DNA of 64,000 bases from an uncultured Allomuricauda sp. (GTDB lineage: Bacteria; Bacteroidota; Bacteroidia; Flavobacteriales; Flavobacteriaceae): contig NZ_CANMPQ010000001.1 of assembly GCF_947499695.1 (NCBI RefSeq), forward strand, positions 992,001 through 1,056,000, given 5' to 3'. The position numbers were made by a program, and so were the translations under genes. Under the pieces are notes generated by a model, which was given only the letters and a program-made list of their open reading frames with translations, did no database searches and was not told the origin of the DNA. Positions 28,660-37,677 of this stretch are shown here, piece after piece. Position 1 is the first letter of the stretch. Each line of letters begins with the position of its first letter.

Positions 28660-30084
28660 ATGAGTGTTACTGCAAATTCCGTATGGAACAACTGTTTGGC
28701 TTTTATCCAGGATAATATCCAACCGCAGGCATTCAAAACTTGGTTTGAACCTATCAAGCCTATCAAGTTAACAGACAATGCACTAAGCATTCAAGTTCCC
28801 AGTAAGTTTTTTTACGAATGGCTAGAAGAGCATTATGTGAAACTTCTAAAAGTTGCCTTGACCAAAGAGTTGGGCAACAACGCCAAGCTTATCTACATCA
28901 TTAAGATGGAAAACAAGTATGGTAACAAGGAACCGTTTACAGAACAGATTCCTAGTGCCAACCGAACAGCAGTTGGTCCACAAGAATTGGATGTTCCAAT
29001 TACATCTAAAAGTCCAGAGCTTAAAAACCCGTTTGTAATTCCGGGTATCCGAAATATAAAGATTGAATCCCAGTTGAATCCAAACTATAATTTTGAGAAC
29101 TTCTTAGAAGGTGACTCAAACAGATTGGCACGTTCAGCAGGTATGGCAGTAGCCAATAAACCAGGAGGGACTTCCTTCAATCCATTGTTGGTTTTCGGAG
29201 GCGTTGGATTGGGAAAAACACATTTGGCTCACGCAATTGGTGTAGAAATCAAGGATAAGTATCCTGAGAAGACTGTACTTTATATTTCTGCGGAGAAATT
29301 CACCCAACAATACATTGAATCTGTAAAAAAGAATACTCGAAACGATTTTATCCACTTTTACCAACTTATCGACGTGCTCATTATTGATGATGTGCAATTC
29401 TTATCTGGTAAATCCGGAACACAGGACGTATTCTTCCACATCTTTAATCACTTGCATCAAAACGGAAAACAGGTAATCTTGACTTCGGACAAAGCCCCTG
29501 TCGATATGCAAGATATTGAGCAACGTTTATTGTCCAGGTTTAAATGGGGATTATCAGCTGAACTGCAAAGTCCAGATTACGAGACTAGGGTTTCCATTTT
29601 AAAGAACAAATTGTACCGCGACGGGGTGGAGATGCCAGAGGACATTATTGACCATGTGGCAAAGAACATTAAAACCAATATTCGAGAATTGGAAGGGGCC
29701 ATAATCTCTTTGATTGCGCAATCTTCTTTCAACAAACGCGAGGTTACCTTGGAGTTGGCTCAGCAGGTGGTCGAAAAATTTGTCAAGAATACCAAGAGGG
29801 AAGTTTCTATTGATTACATCCAAAAAGTGGTCTCCGATTATTTTGAAATGGATGTGGCCACCCTTCAATCCAAAACAAGAAAAAGACACATAGTTCAGGC
29901 CCGTCAGCTCGCTATGTTCTTCGCTAAAAAATTCACGAAGGCATCTTTGGCAAGCATAGGTTCCCAGATTGGAAAACGAGACCATGCAACCGTATTGCAC
30001 GCCTGTAAAACCGTGGACAACCTAGCAGAAACCGATAAGCAGTTCAGAAAGTATATTGAAGACCTGAACAAGAAATTCTCCTAA
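28660..30084 (+). CDS. dnaA: Chromosomal replication initiator DnaA
   Basis: DnaA binds origin boxes and opens the duplex. The 474-residue protein has domain I (1-85, WNNCLAFIQDNIQPQAFKTW), a linker, and the AAA+ core with Walker A GGVGLGKTH near 184. Sensor sequences follow, such as IDDVQFLSGKSGTQD. The C-terminal helix-turn-helix has the DnaA signature GKRDHATVLHACKTV. The length is normal. A phosphatase and a methyltransferase gene follow at 9 bases and 0 bases. Confidence 0.98.
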   Translation: MSVTANSVWNNCLAFIQDNIQPQAFKTWFEPIKPIKLTDNALSIQVPSKFFYEWLEEHYVKLLKVALTKELGNNAKLIYIIKMENKYGNKEPFTEQIPSANRTAVGPQELDVPITSKSPELKNPFVIPGIRNIKIESQLNPNYNFENFLEGDSNRLARSAGMAVANKPGGTSFNPLLVFGGVGLGKTHLAHAIGVEIKDKYPEKTVLYISAEKFTQQYIESVKKNTRNDFIHFYQLIDVLIIDDVQFLSGKSGTQDVFFHIFNHLHQNGKQVILTSDKAPVDMQDIEQRLLSRFKWGLSAELQSPDYETRVSILKNKLYRDGVEMPEDIIDHVAKNIKTNIRELEGAIISLIAQSSFNKREVTLELAQQVVEKFVKNTKREVSIDYIQKVVSDYFEMDVATLQSKTRKRHIVQARQLAMFFAKKFTKASLASIGSQIGKRDHATVLHACKTVDNLAETDKQFRKYIEDLNKKFS

Positions 30085-30093
30085 TTTTATTTC

Positions 30094-30546
30094 ATGAAAA
30101 CCAAAGTTTTGATGGTCTGCCTTGGAAACATATGCAGGTCTCCTTTGGCGGAAGGTGTTTTAAAATCCAAAGTTGACCCCAGCCAAGTTTTTGTCGATTC
30201 AGCAGGAACCGCGGGCTACCATGTTGGCAATCCTCCTGATGAGAGGTCGATAGCCGTGGCCAACAAGTATGGGATTGATATCAGCGCTCAAAAATGCAGG
30301 AGGTTCTCCAAAACGGATTTTCGCGATTTTGATTATATCTATGCCATGGACAAAAGCAATTTCTCCAATATCATTAAGCTTGCCAACGGCAAAGTAGATG
30401 AAAGAAAGGTGAAACTATTGTTGGATGAAGTGGATTTGGGATTGAGTGAAGTTCCCGATCCCTACTACGGAGGTGAAGATGGATTTGAAAAAGTCTATCA
30501 AATGGTCGACCTTGCATGTCAGGTCATTGCAAAAAGATTGAATTGA
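30094..30546 (+). CDS. Low-molecular-weight protein-tyrosine phosphatase
   Basis: This 150-residue LMW-PTP has the CX5R active site VCLGNICRSPLAEGVL at residues 8-15 and the general acid Asp in PDPYYGGEDGF. In bacteria such enzymes often regulate tyrosine-phosphorylated envelope or capsule kinases; no BY-kinase gene is nearby. It starts 9 bases after dnaA and abuts the methyltransferase gene. Confidence 0.94.
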   Translation: MKTKVLMVCLGNICRSPLAEGVLKSKVDPSQVFVDSAGTAGYHVGNPPDERSIAVANKYGIDISAQKCRRFSKTDFRDFDYIYAMDKSNFSNIIKLANGKVDERKVKLLLDEVDLGLSEVPDPYYGGEDGFEKVYQMVDLACQVIAKRLN

Positions 30547-31275
30547 ATGGAAGAGGTTAAACCAAGTCTTGTTTCTGGAAAAGTTTATTTGATACCTACA
30601 GCGTTGGGCGATAATGCCCCTCTGGAAGTGCTGCCCATCTCCATTAAAAGAGCAATTGAAAACATTGACCACTATATTGTGGAAAATGAGAAAACTGCCA
30701 GAAGGTTTATCAAAAGAATAAGCCCTAGCAAGGCTCAACCAAGCCTTCATATTGAAACCTTGAACAAATTTACCGACCCAGCAATTATTCCTACTTATTT
30801 GGACCCTTGCATATCTGGGCATAATATTGGAATTCTTTCTGAAGCGGGTTGCCCAGGAATTGCCGACCCAGGTGCATCAGTAGTTAAAGTAGCCCATGAA
30901 AAAAGGATTCAGGTTGTTCCCTTGATTGGTCCTTCTTCCATTTTAATGGCTATGATGTCTAGTGGAATGAACGGTCAAAATTTTGCCTTCAATGGGTATT
31001 TGCCCATTGACACTTCGGAAAGAAAAGCAATGATCAAAAACCTGGAACGACTTTCTAAAGAAAAAGGTCAGTCCCAGATATTTATGGAAACTCCGTACCG
31101 AAACGATAAGTTATTGAAAGAGCTTACGAAAACGCTGCATAAAAGCACTCGTCTTTGTATAGCAAGCGATATTACCTTGCCAACGGAATTTATTCAGACT
31201 AAAAGTGTGCATGAGTGGAATGAAATTACGCTTGACCTGAACAAGCGACCTACTATTTTTATCATCCAGGCATAA
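30547..31275 (+). CDS. RsmI-like SAM-dependent methyltransferase
   Basis: This 242-residue protein has the tetrapyrrole-methylase fold of RsmI, the 16S rRNA C1402 2'-O-methyltransferase. Visible parts are ILSEAGCPGIADPGA, VVPLIGPSSILMAMMSSG, NGYLPID and IFMETPYRNDKLL. The N-terminal RsmI motif TPIGN reads TALGDN, and the C-terminal extra domain is missing. This is the short Bacteroidota form, and its exact target is less certain. It abuts the phosphatase stop. Confidence 0.85.
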   Translation: MEEVKPSLVSGKVYLIPTALGDNAPLEVLPISIKRAIENIDHYIVENEKTARRFIKRISPSKAQPSLHIETLNKFTDPAIIPTYLDPCISGHNIGILSEAGCPGIADPGASVVKVAHEKRIQVVPLIGPSSILMAMMSSGMNGQNFAFNGYLPIDTSERKAMIKNLERLSKEKGQSQIFMETPYRNDKLLKELTKTLHKSTRLCIASDITLPTEFIQTKSVHEWNEITLDLNKRPTIFIIQA

Positions 31276-31300
31276 AAAAAGCCCAGAATGAATTCTGGGC
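31274..31300 (-). terminator. Terminator of the 31329-31970 gene
   Basis: GCCCAGAAT and ATTCTGGGC form a 9-bp stem with a 2-base core. On the minus strand seven T residues follow, so it ends the transcript of the lytic enzyme gene. Plus-strand transcripts from dnaA would meet the same hairpin without a U-tract. Confidence 0.8.
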
Positions 31301-31328
31301 CTCTATCCAAATCGAAAATACTTATTTA

Positions 31329-31970
31329 TTAAACTTTAGCGTTTCTTTTTTGTTGAATGCTTGAAATATCAAATCCAGCAAACTTGCCCATGTAGTATGA
31401 TATGCTACTTCCATAGGCATCAGCCACATCATTCTTTCCGTAAGAACGCAGATATTTCTTTACATTCCCGGCCCCTGCTAAATGTGCAGCAGCCAAAATA
31501 CCGGATTCTGTAATTACGACACCTCTAATCTTTTTTCCATTAAAACGCTTGATGTCACGTCGCAATATCCACTTGTTTCGTGCAATATTGGTCTCGAATG
31601 TTCTTTCCTGAAGTTTGGGGTTGTTCAAAAAAGAGTTGGCATCATACACGCCCATAAGATTTAGAGTACCCAATCCAAATTGGTATTTTCCTAGGTAACC
31701 AAATGTGTTGACCACATTGTACCTTCCTTGCGATTCTTTAAACGCAAGAGCTTCTTTAAAACCATTGTACGCATTTCCTAAGTAGGGAGGATTGACCAAG
31801 GTACTTTCTGTAACTTCCGCATATGGAAGCACAAAAGCCTCATCATTGGTCGCAGCTTTTAACGAGTCAGGGATTTGGTAATCCACATGCTTCGCTGCGG
31901 TGTATGAACCGAAGCTGGTTAAAATCACAATCATGGCAAGATGCAAAACAAAACTTATCCATCTTTTCAT
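31329..31970 (-). CDS. Exported lysozyme-like lytic transglycosylase
   Basis: This 213-residue precursor has a signal peptide (about 1-25) and a lysozyme/SLT-like domain around residues 70-200. The probable catalytic Glu is in ALAFKESQGRYNVV, followed by GYLGKYQFG and later SGILAAAHLAGAGN, typical of goose-type or SLT folds. It should cleave peptidoglycan glycan strands in the periplasm. Similar flavobacterial proteins are often labelled LysM-type peptidoglycan-binding, but no LysM repeat is visible. It has a strong promoter and its own terminator. Confidence 0.78.
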   Translation of the reverse strand: MKRWISFVLHLAMIVILTSFGSYTAAKHVDYQIPDSLKAATNDEAFVLPYAEVTESTLVNPPYLGNAYNGFKEALAFKESQGRYNVVNTFGYLGKYQFGLGTLNLMGVYDANSFLNNPKLQERTFETNIARNKWILRRDIKRFNGKKIRGVVITESGILAAAHLAGAGNVKKYLRSYGKNDVADAYGSSISYYMGKFAGFDISSIQQKRNAKV

Positions 31971-32025
31971 AACTCAAATTTTTAATGTCTCATTGCCGAA
32001 TTACAATGAAATCAAATTTGGCCGG

Positions 32026-32055
32026 CAAATATAGGGGGAGACATTAGATTAACAA
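32026..32055 (-). promoter_or_regulatory. Promoter of the lytic enzyme gene
   Basis: On the minus strand TTG (32053-32055), 19 bases, then TATATTTG (32026-32033) is a textbook Bacteroidota promoter. The 5' UTR of about 50 bases includes a small hairpin, TCATTG/CAATGA at 31990-32009. Confidence 0.7.
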
Positions 32056-32129
32056 GTTCAAAGCTCCTAAGATTTTCTTAAATACGGTTCGAATTACGTT
32101 AAATCGCTGAAAATTAACGCTAAAAGGTA

Positions 32130-33173
32130 TTATCTATATACTTTCTTAGCATTGAGCCATTTGACGTATTGCACCTTATTTCGGTTATGTTGCGCAAGTG
32201 TCTTGGCAAAAATGTGGTATCCAAAGTTGGAAACATCAGCTACAAAAAAGAGATAATCGTGCTTTTCCGGGTTTAAAACTGCTTCAATAGACGAAATATC
32301 GGGCATGGTTATAGGACCGGGGGGCACTCCTGGATATTTATAGGTATTATAAGGAGATTCCATTTCCAAATCCCTATACAATACACGTTTAATTATGGTA
32401 TCATAGTTACCTGTTTCTTTTTTAATGGCGTAAATTACCGTTGGGTCAGCTTGAAGGGGAATTCGTTGTCTTACTCTATTAAGATATACACCAGCTACTC
32501 TTGGTCTTTCATCTGCCTTAGCCGTTTCCTTTTGGACAACGGCGGCCAAAGACATGACTTCGGTTGGAGAAAGGTTTAGTTTTTCTGCTTTTTCCAGCCT
32601 GCTTTCATTCCAATACTTTTTATACTCCTTTAGCATTCTATCTCGAAATTCCTCGGCATTTGTATCCCAGAAAAATTCATAGGTATTAGGGAGATACATA
32701 CATAATTTGGTATCCGTATCAAATCCGGAAGCTTCTAGAAATGAAGTGTCATTGAAAGCAGTTAACAAGGCAAGGCTGTCAGCCTCAATCTGAAGGGAAA
32801 TTCTTCCTGCCAAAGTTTCCAAGCGTTCTTGATTATTGAAAGACACTTTTATCGGAATGTTTCCGATGCGAAGTGTATTTATGATATCATTGTTGCTCAT
32901 GCCCTTTTTAATGGCATACTTCCCACCTTTTATATTATTGGAATATCCTTTACGATCTGCTACAGATTCAAAGGATAAAATATCCTTAAGCAAGGGTTCA
33001 AGGCTTTGCTTTACATCTGCAATTGAAGCGCCGGAATTAATATACACGTAGGCTTCATTGTTATTGAACTGGGTGTTGGGACTAAAAATGGCAGAATAGA
33101 TTTGATAGACCACAAATCCACATATTAAAAGACCTAAAATGGCTACCGCCCAAAGCATTTTCTTAAGATACAC
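32130..33173 (-). CDS. mltG: Endolytic transglycosylase MltG
   Basis: MltG cleaves nascent glycan strands and sets their length. The protein has one TM helix (LWAVAILGLLICGFVVYQIY) and a YceG-like fold. The catalytic Glu is in VVQKETAKADERP, and the motifs RIPLQADPTVIYA and YNTYKYPGVPPGPI follow. No ideal ATG exists. GTG 33173 gives VYLKKMLWAV, the usual basic start before the anchor, and overlaps the GNAT gene by 11 bases. ATG 33158 would give a slightly shorter protein, and an ATG at 33215 overlaps too far. Confidence 0.92.
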   Translation of the reverse strand: MYLKKMLWAVAILGLLICGFVVYQIYSAIFSPNTQFNNNEAYVYINSGASIADVKQSLEPLLKDILSFESVADRKGYSNNIKGGKYAIKKGMSNNDIINTLRIGNIPIKVSFNNQERLETLAGRISLQIEADSLALLTAFNDTSFLEASGFDTDTKLCMYLPNTYEFFWDTNAEEFRDRMLKEYKKYWNESRLEKAEKLNLSPTEVMSLAAVVQKETAKADERPRVAGVYLNRVRQRIPLQADPTVIYAIKKETGNYDTIIKRVLYRDLEMESPYNTYKYPGVPPGPITMPDISSIEAVLNPEKHDYLFFVADVSNFGYHIFAKTLAQHNRNKVQYVKWLNAKKVYR

Positions 33174-33696
33174 TTGAATTAATTTTTTGAAGCAATATTT
33201 CGTTCTTGAAACCATTGCTAGTTCTTATCCATTCTTTTTTGAGTCCAATTTTTTCAAAACCCAATTTTTCAAATAAATGGATACTGTTTTCGTTTTCTTC
33301 CAGGATATTGGCATACAGTTGGTGCAAATCTAGAATTGTAAAAGCATAATTACACAATAAAGAAAGAGCTTCAGCTCCCCTACCTTTGTTTCTATCCTCT
33401 GGTTTTACAATGACAATTCCCATTCCTGCTCTTTTATTTTTAGGGTCAAAATCAAATAGGTCGATAAGGCCTATACAAACATGGTTCATATCACAAATGC
33501 ACAATCGCAGCTGTTTTACCTCGTAAATATCTCGATGGGCATTCTCCAGATAAAGTCTGAGTACTTTTTTAGAATAAGGTTTTAGAGTTCCACTTATTTC
33601 CCAAATAGAGGTATCATTTTCAAGCTGGTACAGAAATTCAAGGTCCTTTGGTTCTAGAGCCCTTAGATAAACATGCTTTCCTTTTAAGTCTACCAT
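33163..33696 (-). CDS. GNAT-family N-acetyltransferase (RimJ/RimL-like)
   Basis: This 177-residue acetyltransferase has the RimJ/L-type start VYLRALEPKDLEFLYQLEND, the acetyl-CoA loop KPEDRNKGRGAEALSLL and the closing LFEKLGFEKIG. The acceptor is unknown. It overlaps dapF by 7 bases at its start and mltG at its end, forming a dapF-GNAT-mltG cluster. Confidence 0.9.
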   Translation of the reverse strand: MVDLKGKHVYLRALEPKDLEFLYQLENDTSIWEISGTLKPYSKKVLRLYLENAHRDIYEVKQLRLCICDMNHVCIGLIDLFDFDPKNKRAGMGIVIVKPEDRNKGRGAEALSLLCNYAFTILDLHQLYANILEENENSIHLFEKLGFEKIGLKKEWIRTSNGFKNEILLQKINSSVS

Positions 33697-34463
33697 GTTA
33701 CCTCTCCTTTATATACTTGCTTGGCGGGGCCTTTTAAAAAAACATTGGTATACAAACCGTTTTCTTGGTCAAAACTGACCGATAAATTTCCTCCGGGCAT
33801 ATTAATTTTCACCTTGTCAGAAGTAGTCTTTCCCATTTTGTGCATTGCGATAGCTACCGCGGTTACACCCGTGCCACACGAGAGAGTCTCATCTTCAACA
33901 CCACGCTCATACGTTCGAGCATTAAAGGAACCTTTATCACCTTGCGATACAAAATTGATATTACTTCCTGACTTTCCATACATGCCGTAGCGAAGTTTGG
34001 CACCAATCGTTTTAACATCCATCTCCTCCAAATTATCAACCAATTGCACATGATGTGGTGAGCCAGTATCCAAAAAGGTATAGGTTGGTTTTTCCTTTAT
34101 CTCTGTAACATTTCCCATTTTCAACTTTACCTCATCCCCTTCAATGGTTGCATTATGAAGTCCATCGATTGCGGTAAAAGTGGTTTCCTTGTCTATCATG
34201 CCTAGATAGTGTGCAAAGGCAACGGCACATCTTCCGCCGTTACCGCAAAGACTTTGGCTTGCATCGGAATTATAGTAGATCATATTAAAATCTGAATTTT
34301 CATCATTTTCTATCAGAATCAACCCGTCCGCTCCTATGCCAAATCTTCGATCACATAGTTTTGTAATCAATTTGGTATCGCTTTTGGAAAATACAAGTTG
34401 GCGGTTGTCTATCACAACAAAATCATTGCCTGTTCCCTGATATTTGAAAAATTCTAGTACCAT
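33690..34463 (-). CDS. dapF: Diaminopimelate epimerase
   Basis: DapF converts LL- to meso-diaminopimelate for peptidoglycan and lysine. The 257-residue protein keeps both catalytic cysteines: CGNGGRCAVAFA (about residue 75) and LSCGTGVTAVAIAM (about 203). The entry sequence is KYQGTGNDFVVID. It is the first gene of the cluster running to mltG, so precursor supply and glycan cutting are encoded together. A TATATTTG element is located 18 bases upstream of the start. Confidence 0.96.
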   Translation of the reverse strand: MVLEFFKYQGTGNDFVVIDNRQLVFSKSDTKLITKLCDRRFGIGADGLILIENDENSDFNMIYYNSDASQSLCGNGGRCAVAFAHYLGMIDKETTFTAIDGLHNATIEGDEVKLKMGNVTEIKEKPTYTFLDTGSPHHVQLVDNLEEMDVKTIGAKLRYGMYGKSGSNINFVSQGDKGSFNARTYERGVEDETLSCGTGVTAVAIAMHKMGKTTSDKVKINMPGGNLSVSFDQENGLYTNVFLKGPAKQVYKGEVTW

Positions 34464-34480
34464 AATTGCTTACAAAGGAA

Positions 34481-34488
34481 CAAATATA
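34481..34488 (-). promoter_or_regulatory. dapF promoter -7 element
   Basis: TATATTTG on the minus strand fits TAnnTTTG. No good -33 TTG is seen at 17-23 bases. Confidence 0.5.
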
Positions 34489-34557
34489 GGGTATTCTTTA
34501 AGGAAAATTTTGTAGTTAAAAACGAGTTAAACCGACCAAGTAAAAGACGAATACATT

Positions 34558-34565
34558 TAATTTTG
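34558..34565 (+). promoter_or_regulatory. degP/degQ-like gene promoter -7 element
   Basis: TAATTTTG fits TAnnTTTG 31 bases before the protease start. It is divergent from the dapF element within the same 133-base spacer. Confidence 0.45.
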
Positions 34566-34596
34566 TTTAATCAGAATGTTAAATTATTATTGAAAT

Positions 34597-35991
34597 ATGA
34601 AGAAAATAGCCAGTTTGTTCCTCGTATCCCTTTTCGCGGGAGCAATAACATTAGGAGCCTATAAATTATTTTTTGAAAAAGATACATACACAGTAGTGGG
34701 TAATGCCCAAGAAACTCCATTATTAAGAACCAGTACTGCACCAACTTCTGCACTGGGTGCCGGAATCAATGAAGTGGACTTTACAATTGCTGCAGAGAAA
34801 ACCGTAAACGCGGTGGTCCATGTTAAAAATTTGAGCATCAGCAAAGGCAGCAATAATCTTGCTGATTTCTTTTATGGTTTTGAACGCAAACAAACCCCGC
34901 AAATCGGAACCGGTTCTGGAGTGATCATTTCACCCGATGGGTTTATCGTGACCAACAATCACGTGATTGCCAATGCCAGTCAACTAGAAGTATCCCTGAA
35001 CAACAAAAAAACATACAAAGCAGAGGTCATTGGAGCTGACGCGGAATCGGACATTGCACTTTTAAAAATTGAAGTAGATAGGCCTCTACCCTATTTGGCC
35101 TTTGGTGATTCAGATAACTCAAGAGTTGGGGAATGGGTGCTCGCAGTTGGAAACCCTTTTAGTCTTACTTCTACGGTAACAGCAGGAATTATCAGTGCGA
35201 AGGCGCGGTCATTGACCCTAGGCCAGCAATCGTTTATTCAAACAGACGCAGCGGTAAACCCAGGCAATAGCGGCGGTGCATTGGTCAACACCAATGGCGA
35301 TCTCATTGGGATAAATACTGCAATTACCTCTCAAACTGGGTCTTATGTAGGATATTCTTTTGCAGTACCCAGTAATATTGCCAAAAAAGTTGTTGAAGAC
35401 ATTATGGAGTTTGGCAATGTGCAAAGAGGGTTACTTGGAATTAGAGGCGGTGATTTAAATCCGCAAAGCGCTACCGAGCTTGGACTAAATGAGATTGAAG
35501 GTGTCTATATTTCCCAAATTACAGAAGATTCTGGAGCTGAAGCGGCCGGCTTGAAGGAAGGTGATGTGATTAAGCAAGTGGACGACATTAGTGTTCGTAA
35601 ATTTTCTGAATTAACAGGTTATTTGCGTTCCAAACGACCTGGAGATGTCATTGATGTTACCGTGGAACGGGACGGAAGTAGGTTAACAAGAAAGGTGACT
35701 TTGAAAAAAGACCAGACCACAATTCTTCCAGCAACCGGATTTACTGTCAAAAACTTATCAGAAAAGGACAAAAGAACTTATGGTACCAAAAAAGGTGTAA
35801 AAATTGTTGATGTACCTCAAGGATATGAAAGATATGGACTTGAAAACAAAATCATAATTGCGGTAGGTGATAATGAAATAGATGACATCGACGATGCCAA
35901 AGAGCATTTCGGAGAAATTTCAAAATATGGCAGAACCAGTTTCACCATGATTAATGAAAAGGGAGAAAAAGAACGACTAATTCTCCAATAG
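34597..35991 (+). CDS. HtrA/DegQ-family periplasmic serine protease
   Basis: This 464-residue envelope protease/chaperone has an N-terminal signal-anchor (about 3-26), a trypsin-like domain with triad H122 (TNNHVI), D152 (ESDIALLKIE) and S225 (NPGNSGGAL), and two PDZ domains (about 290-370 and 395-460). It degrades misfolded exported proteins under stress, based on the DegP/DegQ family. It is monocistronic with a strong bidirectional terminator behind it. Confidence 0.94.
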   Translation: MKKIASLFLVSLFAGAITLGAYKLFFEKDTYTVVGNAQETPLLRTSTAPTSALGAGINEVDFTIAAEKTVNAVVHVKNLSISKGSNNLADFFYGFERKQTPQIGTGSGVIISPDGFIVTNNHVIANASQLEVSLNNKKTYKAEVIGADAESDIALLKIEVDRPLPYLAFGDSDNSRVGEWVLAVGNPFSLTSTVTAGIISAKARSLTLGQQSFIQTDAAVNPGNSGGALVNTNGDLIGINTAITSQTGSYVGYSFAVPSNIAKKVVEDIMEFGNVQRGLLGIRGGDLNPQSATELGLNEIEGVYISQITEDSGAEAAGLKEGDVIKQVDDISVRKFSELTGYLRSKRPGDVIDVTVERDGSRLTRKVTLKKDQTTILPATGFTVKNLSEKDKRTYGTKKGVKIVDVPQGYERYGLENKIIIAVGDNEIDDIDDAKEHFGEISKYGRTSFTMINEKGEKERLILQ

Positions 35992-36010
35992 CACATAAAA
36001 AAATGAGTTA

Positions 36011-36042
36011 AAAAAAGGCGTCTAATACAGGACGCCTTTTTT
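36011..36042. terminator. Bidirectional terminator
   Basis: AAAAAAGGCGTC and its exact complement GACGCCTTTTTT flank an 8-base loop. There are T-tracts in both directions; plus-strand use ends the protease gene. Confidence 0.88.
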
Positions 36043-36078
36043 ATTTAAAATTTCCTTTACGAAAACGTTTGAAATATA

Positions 36079-36086
36079 TAATTTTG
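36079..36086 (+). promoter_or_regulatory. gap promoter -7 element
   Basis: TAATTTTG, 34 bases before the GAPDH start, fits TAnnTTTG. Confidence 0.5.
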
Positions 36087-36120
36087 CCGAAAATTTAAAA
36101 GACAACTTCAACCAAAATCC

Positions 36121-37569
36121 ATGAGTGACATTAAGTCTTACGAAAAGGAACTTGCATTCCAAGCAGACAGAAGAAAAGCTACCACAGAGTTTATTAAAAT
36201 TATTAGTGACCTATGGTACGATAAGGCCATAGAAGTTGTGCTTTTTAAAAATCAAATAATTGACAAAAATGTCAGTGACATTATCAATTTACATGAATAT
36301 GCAGGTGAATTTGTACAAAAACCGATCTCCATATTCGATTCTGTTGAGATTCTAAGGGCAATAAACGATATTAACCTTCCTCCCGCCAAACTTGATATTG
36401 GTAAGTTGACCTATGAGTATCATTCAGATGATAACAACCATTTAAATGTGAAGGCATTTGTGGTAGAAAAGTTGAAAGATGCAAGCTCCTCCAAAGAGAT
36501 AAAACCAAAAGATGTTGTCCTTTATGGATTTGGTAGAATCGGGAGATTGGTGGCCCGCGAGTTAATGGCCAAAACCGGAAGAGGAAGTCAGCTCAGGTTA
36601 AGGGCTATTGTTGTAAGAGGCGAAGTCAATGAGGAAATCTTGGAAAAACGGGCTGCTTTGCTAAAAACAGATTCTGTTCATGGTCAGTTTTTAGGTACTG
36701 TGGATATCGACGTAAAAAACAACGCCCTATTGGTAAACGGCACCACGGTAAGATTCATTACTGCGGACAAACCAGAATCTATTGACTATACCCAATACGG
36801 TATATACAATGCATTGATAATTGACAACACGGGAGCGTTTAGAGATAAGACCGCTTTGGAAAGACATCTAGAAGCTAAAGGAGCTAGTAAAGTATTGCTT
36901 ACGGCCCCAGGTAAGGAAGTTCCAAATATTGTGCATGGTGTAAATCACACCGAGTTTGATCCAGATAAGACCAAAATCTACTCGGCCGCTTCCTGTACCA
37001 CAAATGCTATTACACCCATTTTAAAGGTAATCGAAGATTCTCTGGGAATAAAAAAGGGGCATTTGGAAACTATACATGCCTATACCAATGACCAAAATCT
37101 TGTGGATAACATGCACAAAAAATACCGCAGAGGTCGTGCTGCTGCTCTCAACATGGTTATCACTGAAACTGGAGCTGGGGCCGCAGTAGCCAAAGCTCTT
37201 CCTTCACTCAAGGGCAAACTGACTTCAAATGCAATCAGAGTGCCTGTACCAAACGGTTCATTGGTCATTTTGAATCTTGAAGTCAAGAATAAGACCTCAA
37301 AGGATAGTATCAATACCATACTTAAAAAGTACGCATTGGAAGGCGACTTGGTTGAACAAATAAAATATTCCTTGAGCAATGAATTGGTTTCCTCTGATAT
37401 TGTTGGAGCCTCTGCTCCTTCTATTTATGACAGTAAAGCCACTTTAGTTTCTGCAGATGGAAAAAGTATAGTGCTATATATATGGTATGATAATGAATAT
37501 GGATATTCACATCAAGTCATCAGACTGGCCAAGTATATTGCCAAAGTAAGAAGGTATACCTATTATTAG
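36121..37569 (+). CDS. gap: Glyceraldehyde-3-phosphate dehydrogenase, long form
   Basis: GAPDH oxidises glyceraldehyde-3-phosphate to 1,3-bisphosphoglycerate. At 482 residues it is about 145 longer than the usual enzyme. The extra part is a mostly helical N-terminus of about 130 residues. The Rossmann motif GFGRIGR starts at 136, the nucleophile is Cys292 in SCTTNAITP, and the partner His is about 318 (IHAYTNDQNLVDN). This long form occurs in Bacteroidota and some proteobacteria; its coenzyme preference (NAD or NADP) and direction cannot be read from sequence. Confidence 0.92.
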   Translation: MSDIKSYEKELAFQADRRKATTEFIKIISDLWYDKAIEVVLFKNQIIDKNVSDIINLHEYAGEFVQKPISIFDSVEILRAINDINLPPAKLDIGKLTYEYHSDDNNHLNVKAFVVEKLKDASSSKEIKPKDVVLYGFGRIGRLVARELMAKTGRGSQLRLRAIVVRGEVNEEILEKRAALLKTDSVHGQFLGTVDIDVKNNALLVNGTTVRFITADKPESIDYTQYGIYNALIIDNTGAFRDKTALERHLEAKGASKVLLTAPGKEVPNIVHGVNHTEFDPDKTKIYSAASCTTNAITPILKVIEDSLGIKKGHLETIHAYTNDQNLVDNMHKKYRRGRAAALNMVITETGAGAAVAKALPSLKGKLTSNAIRVPVPNGSLVILNLEVKNKTSKDSINTILKKYALEGDLVEQIKYSLSNELVSSDIVGASAPSIYDSKATLVSADGKSIVLYIWYDNEYGYSHQVIRLAKYIAKVRRYTYY

Positions 37570-37677
37570 GATAAAAATTACAGGTGTAACGGCTTAGTAT
37601 TCATGAATTTCTTTTGATTTTTAGTTTATTGGCGTAATTTCGCCCTACCCTTAATCAAAATAAAACACGCATTGACC

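Noticed and set aside
28498..28722. Minus-strand 74-codon frame upstream of dnaA
   Set aside because: Crosses the dnaA start and is poly-Lys/Phe from A+T-rich DNA; no homology pattern.
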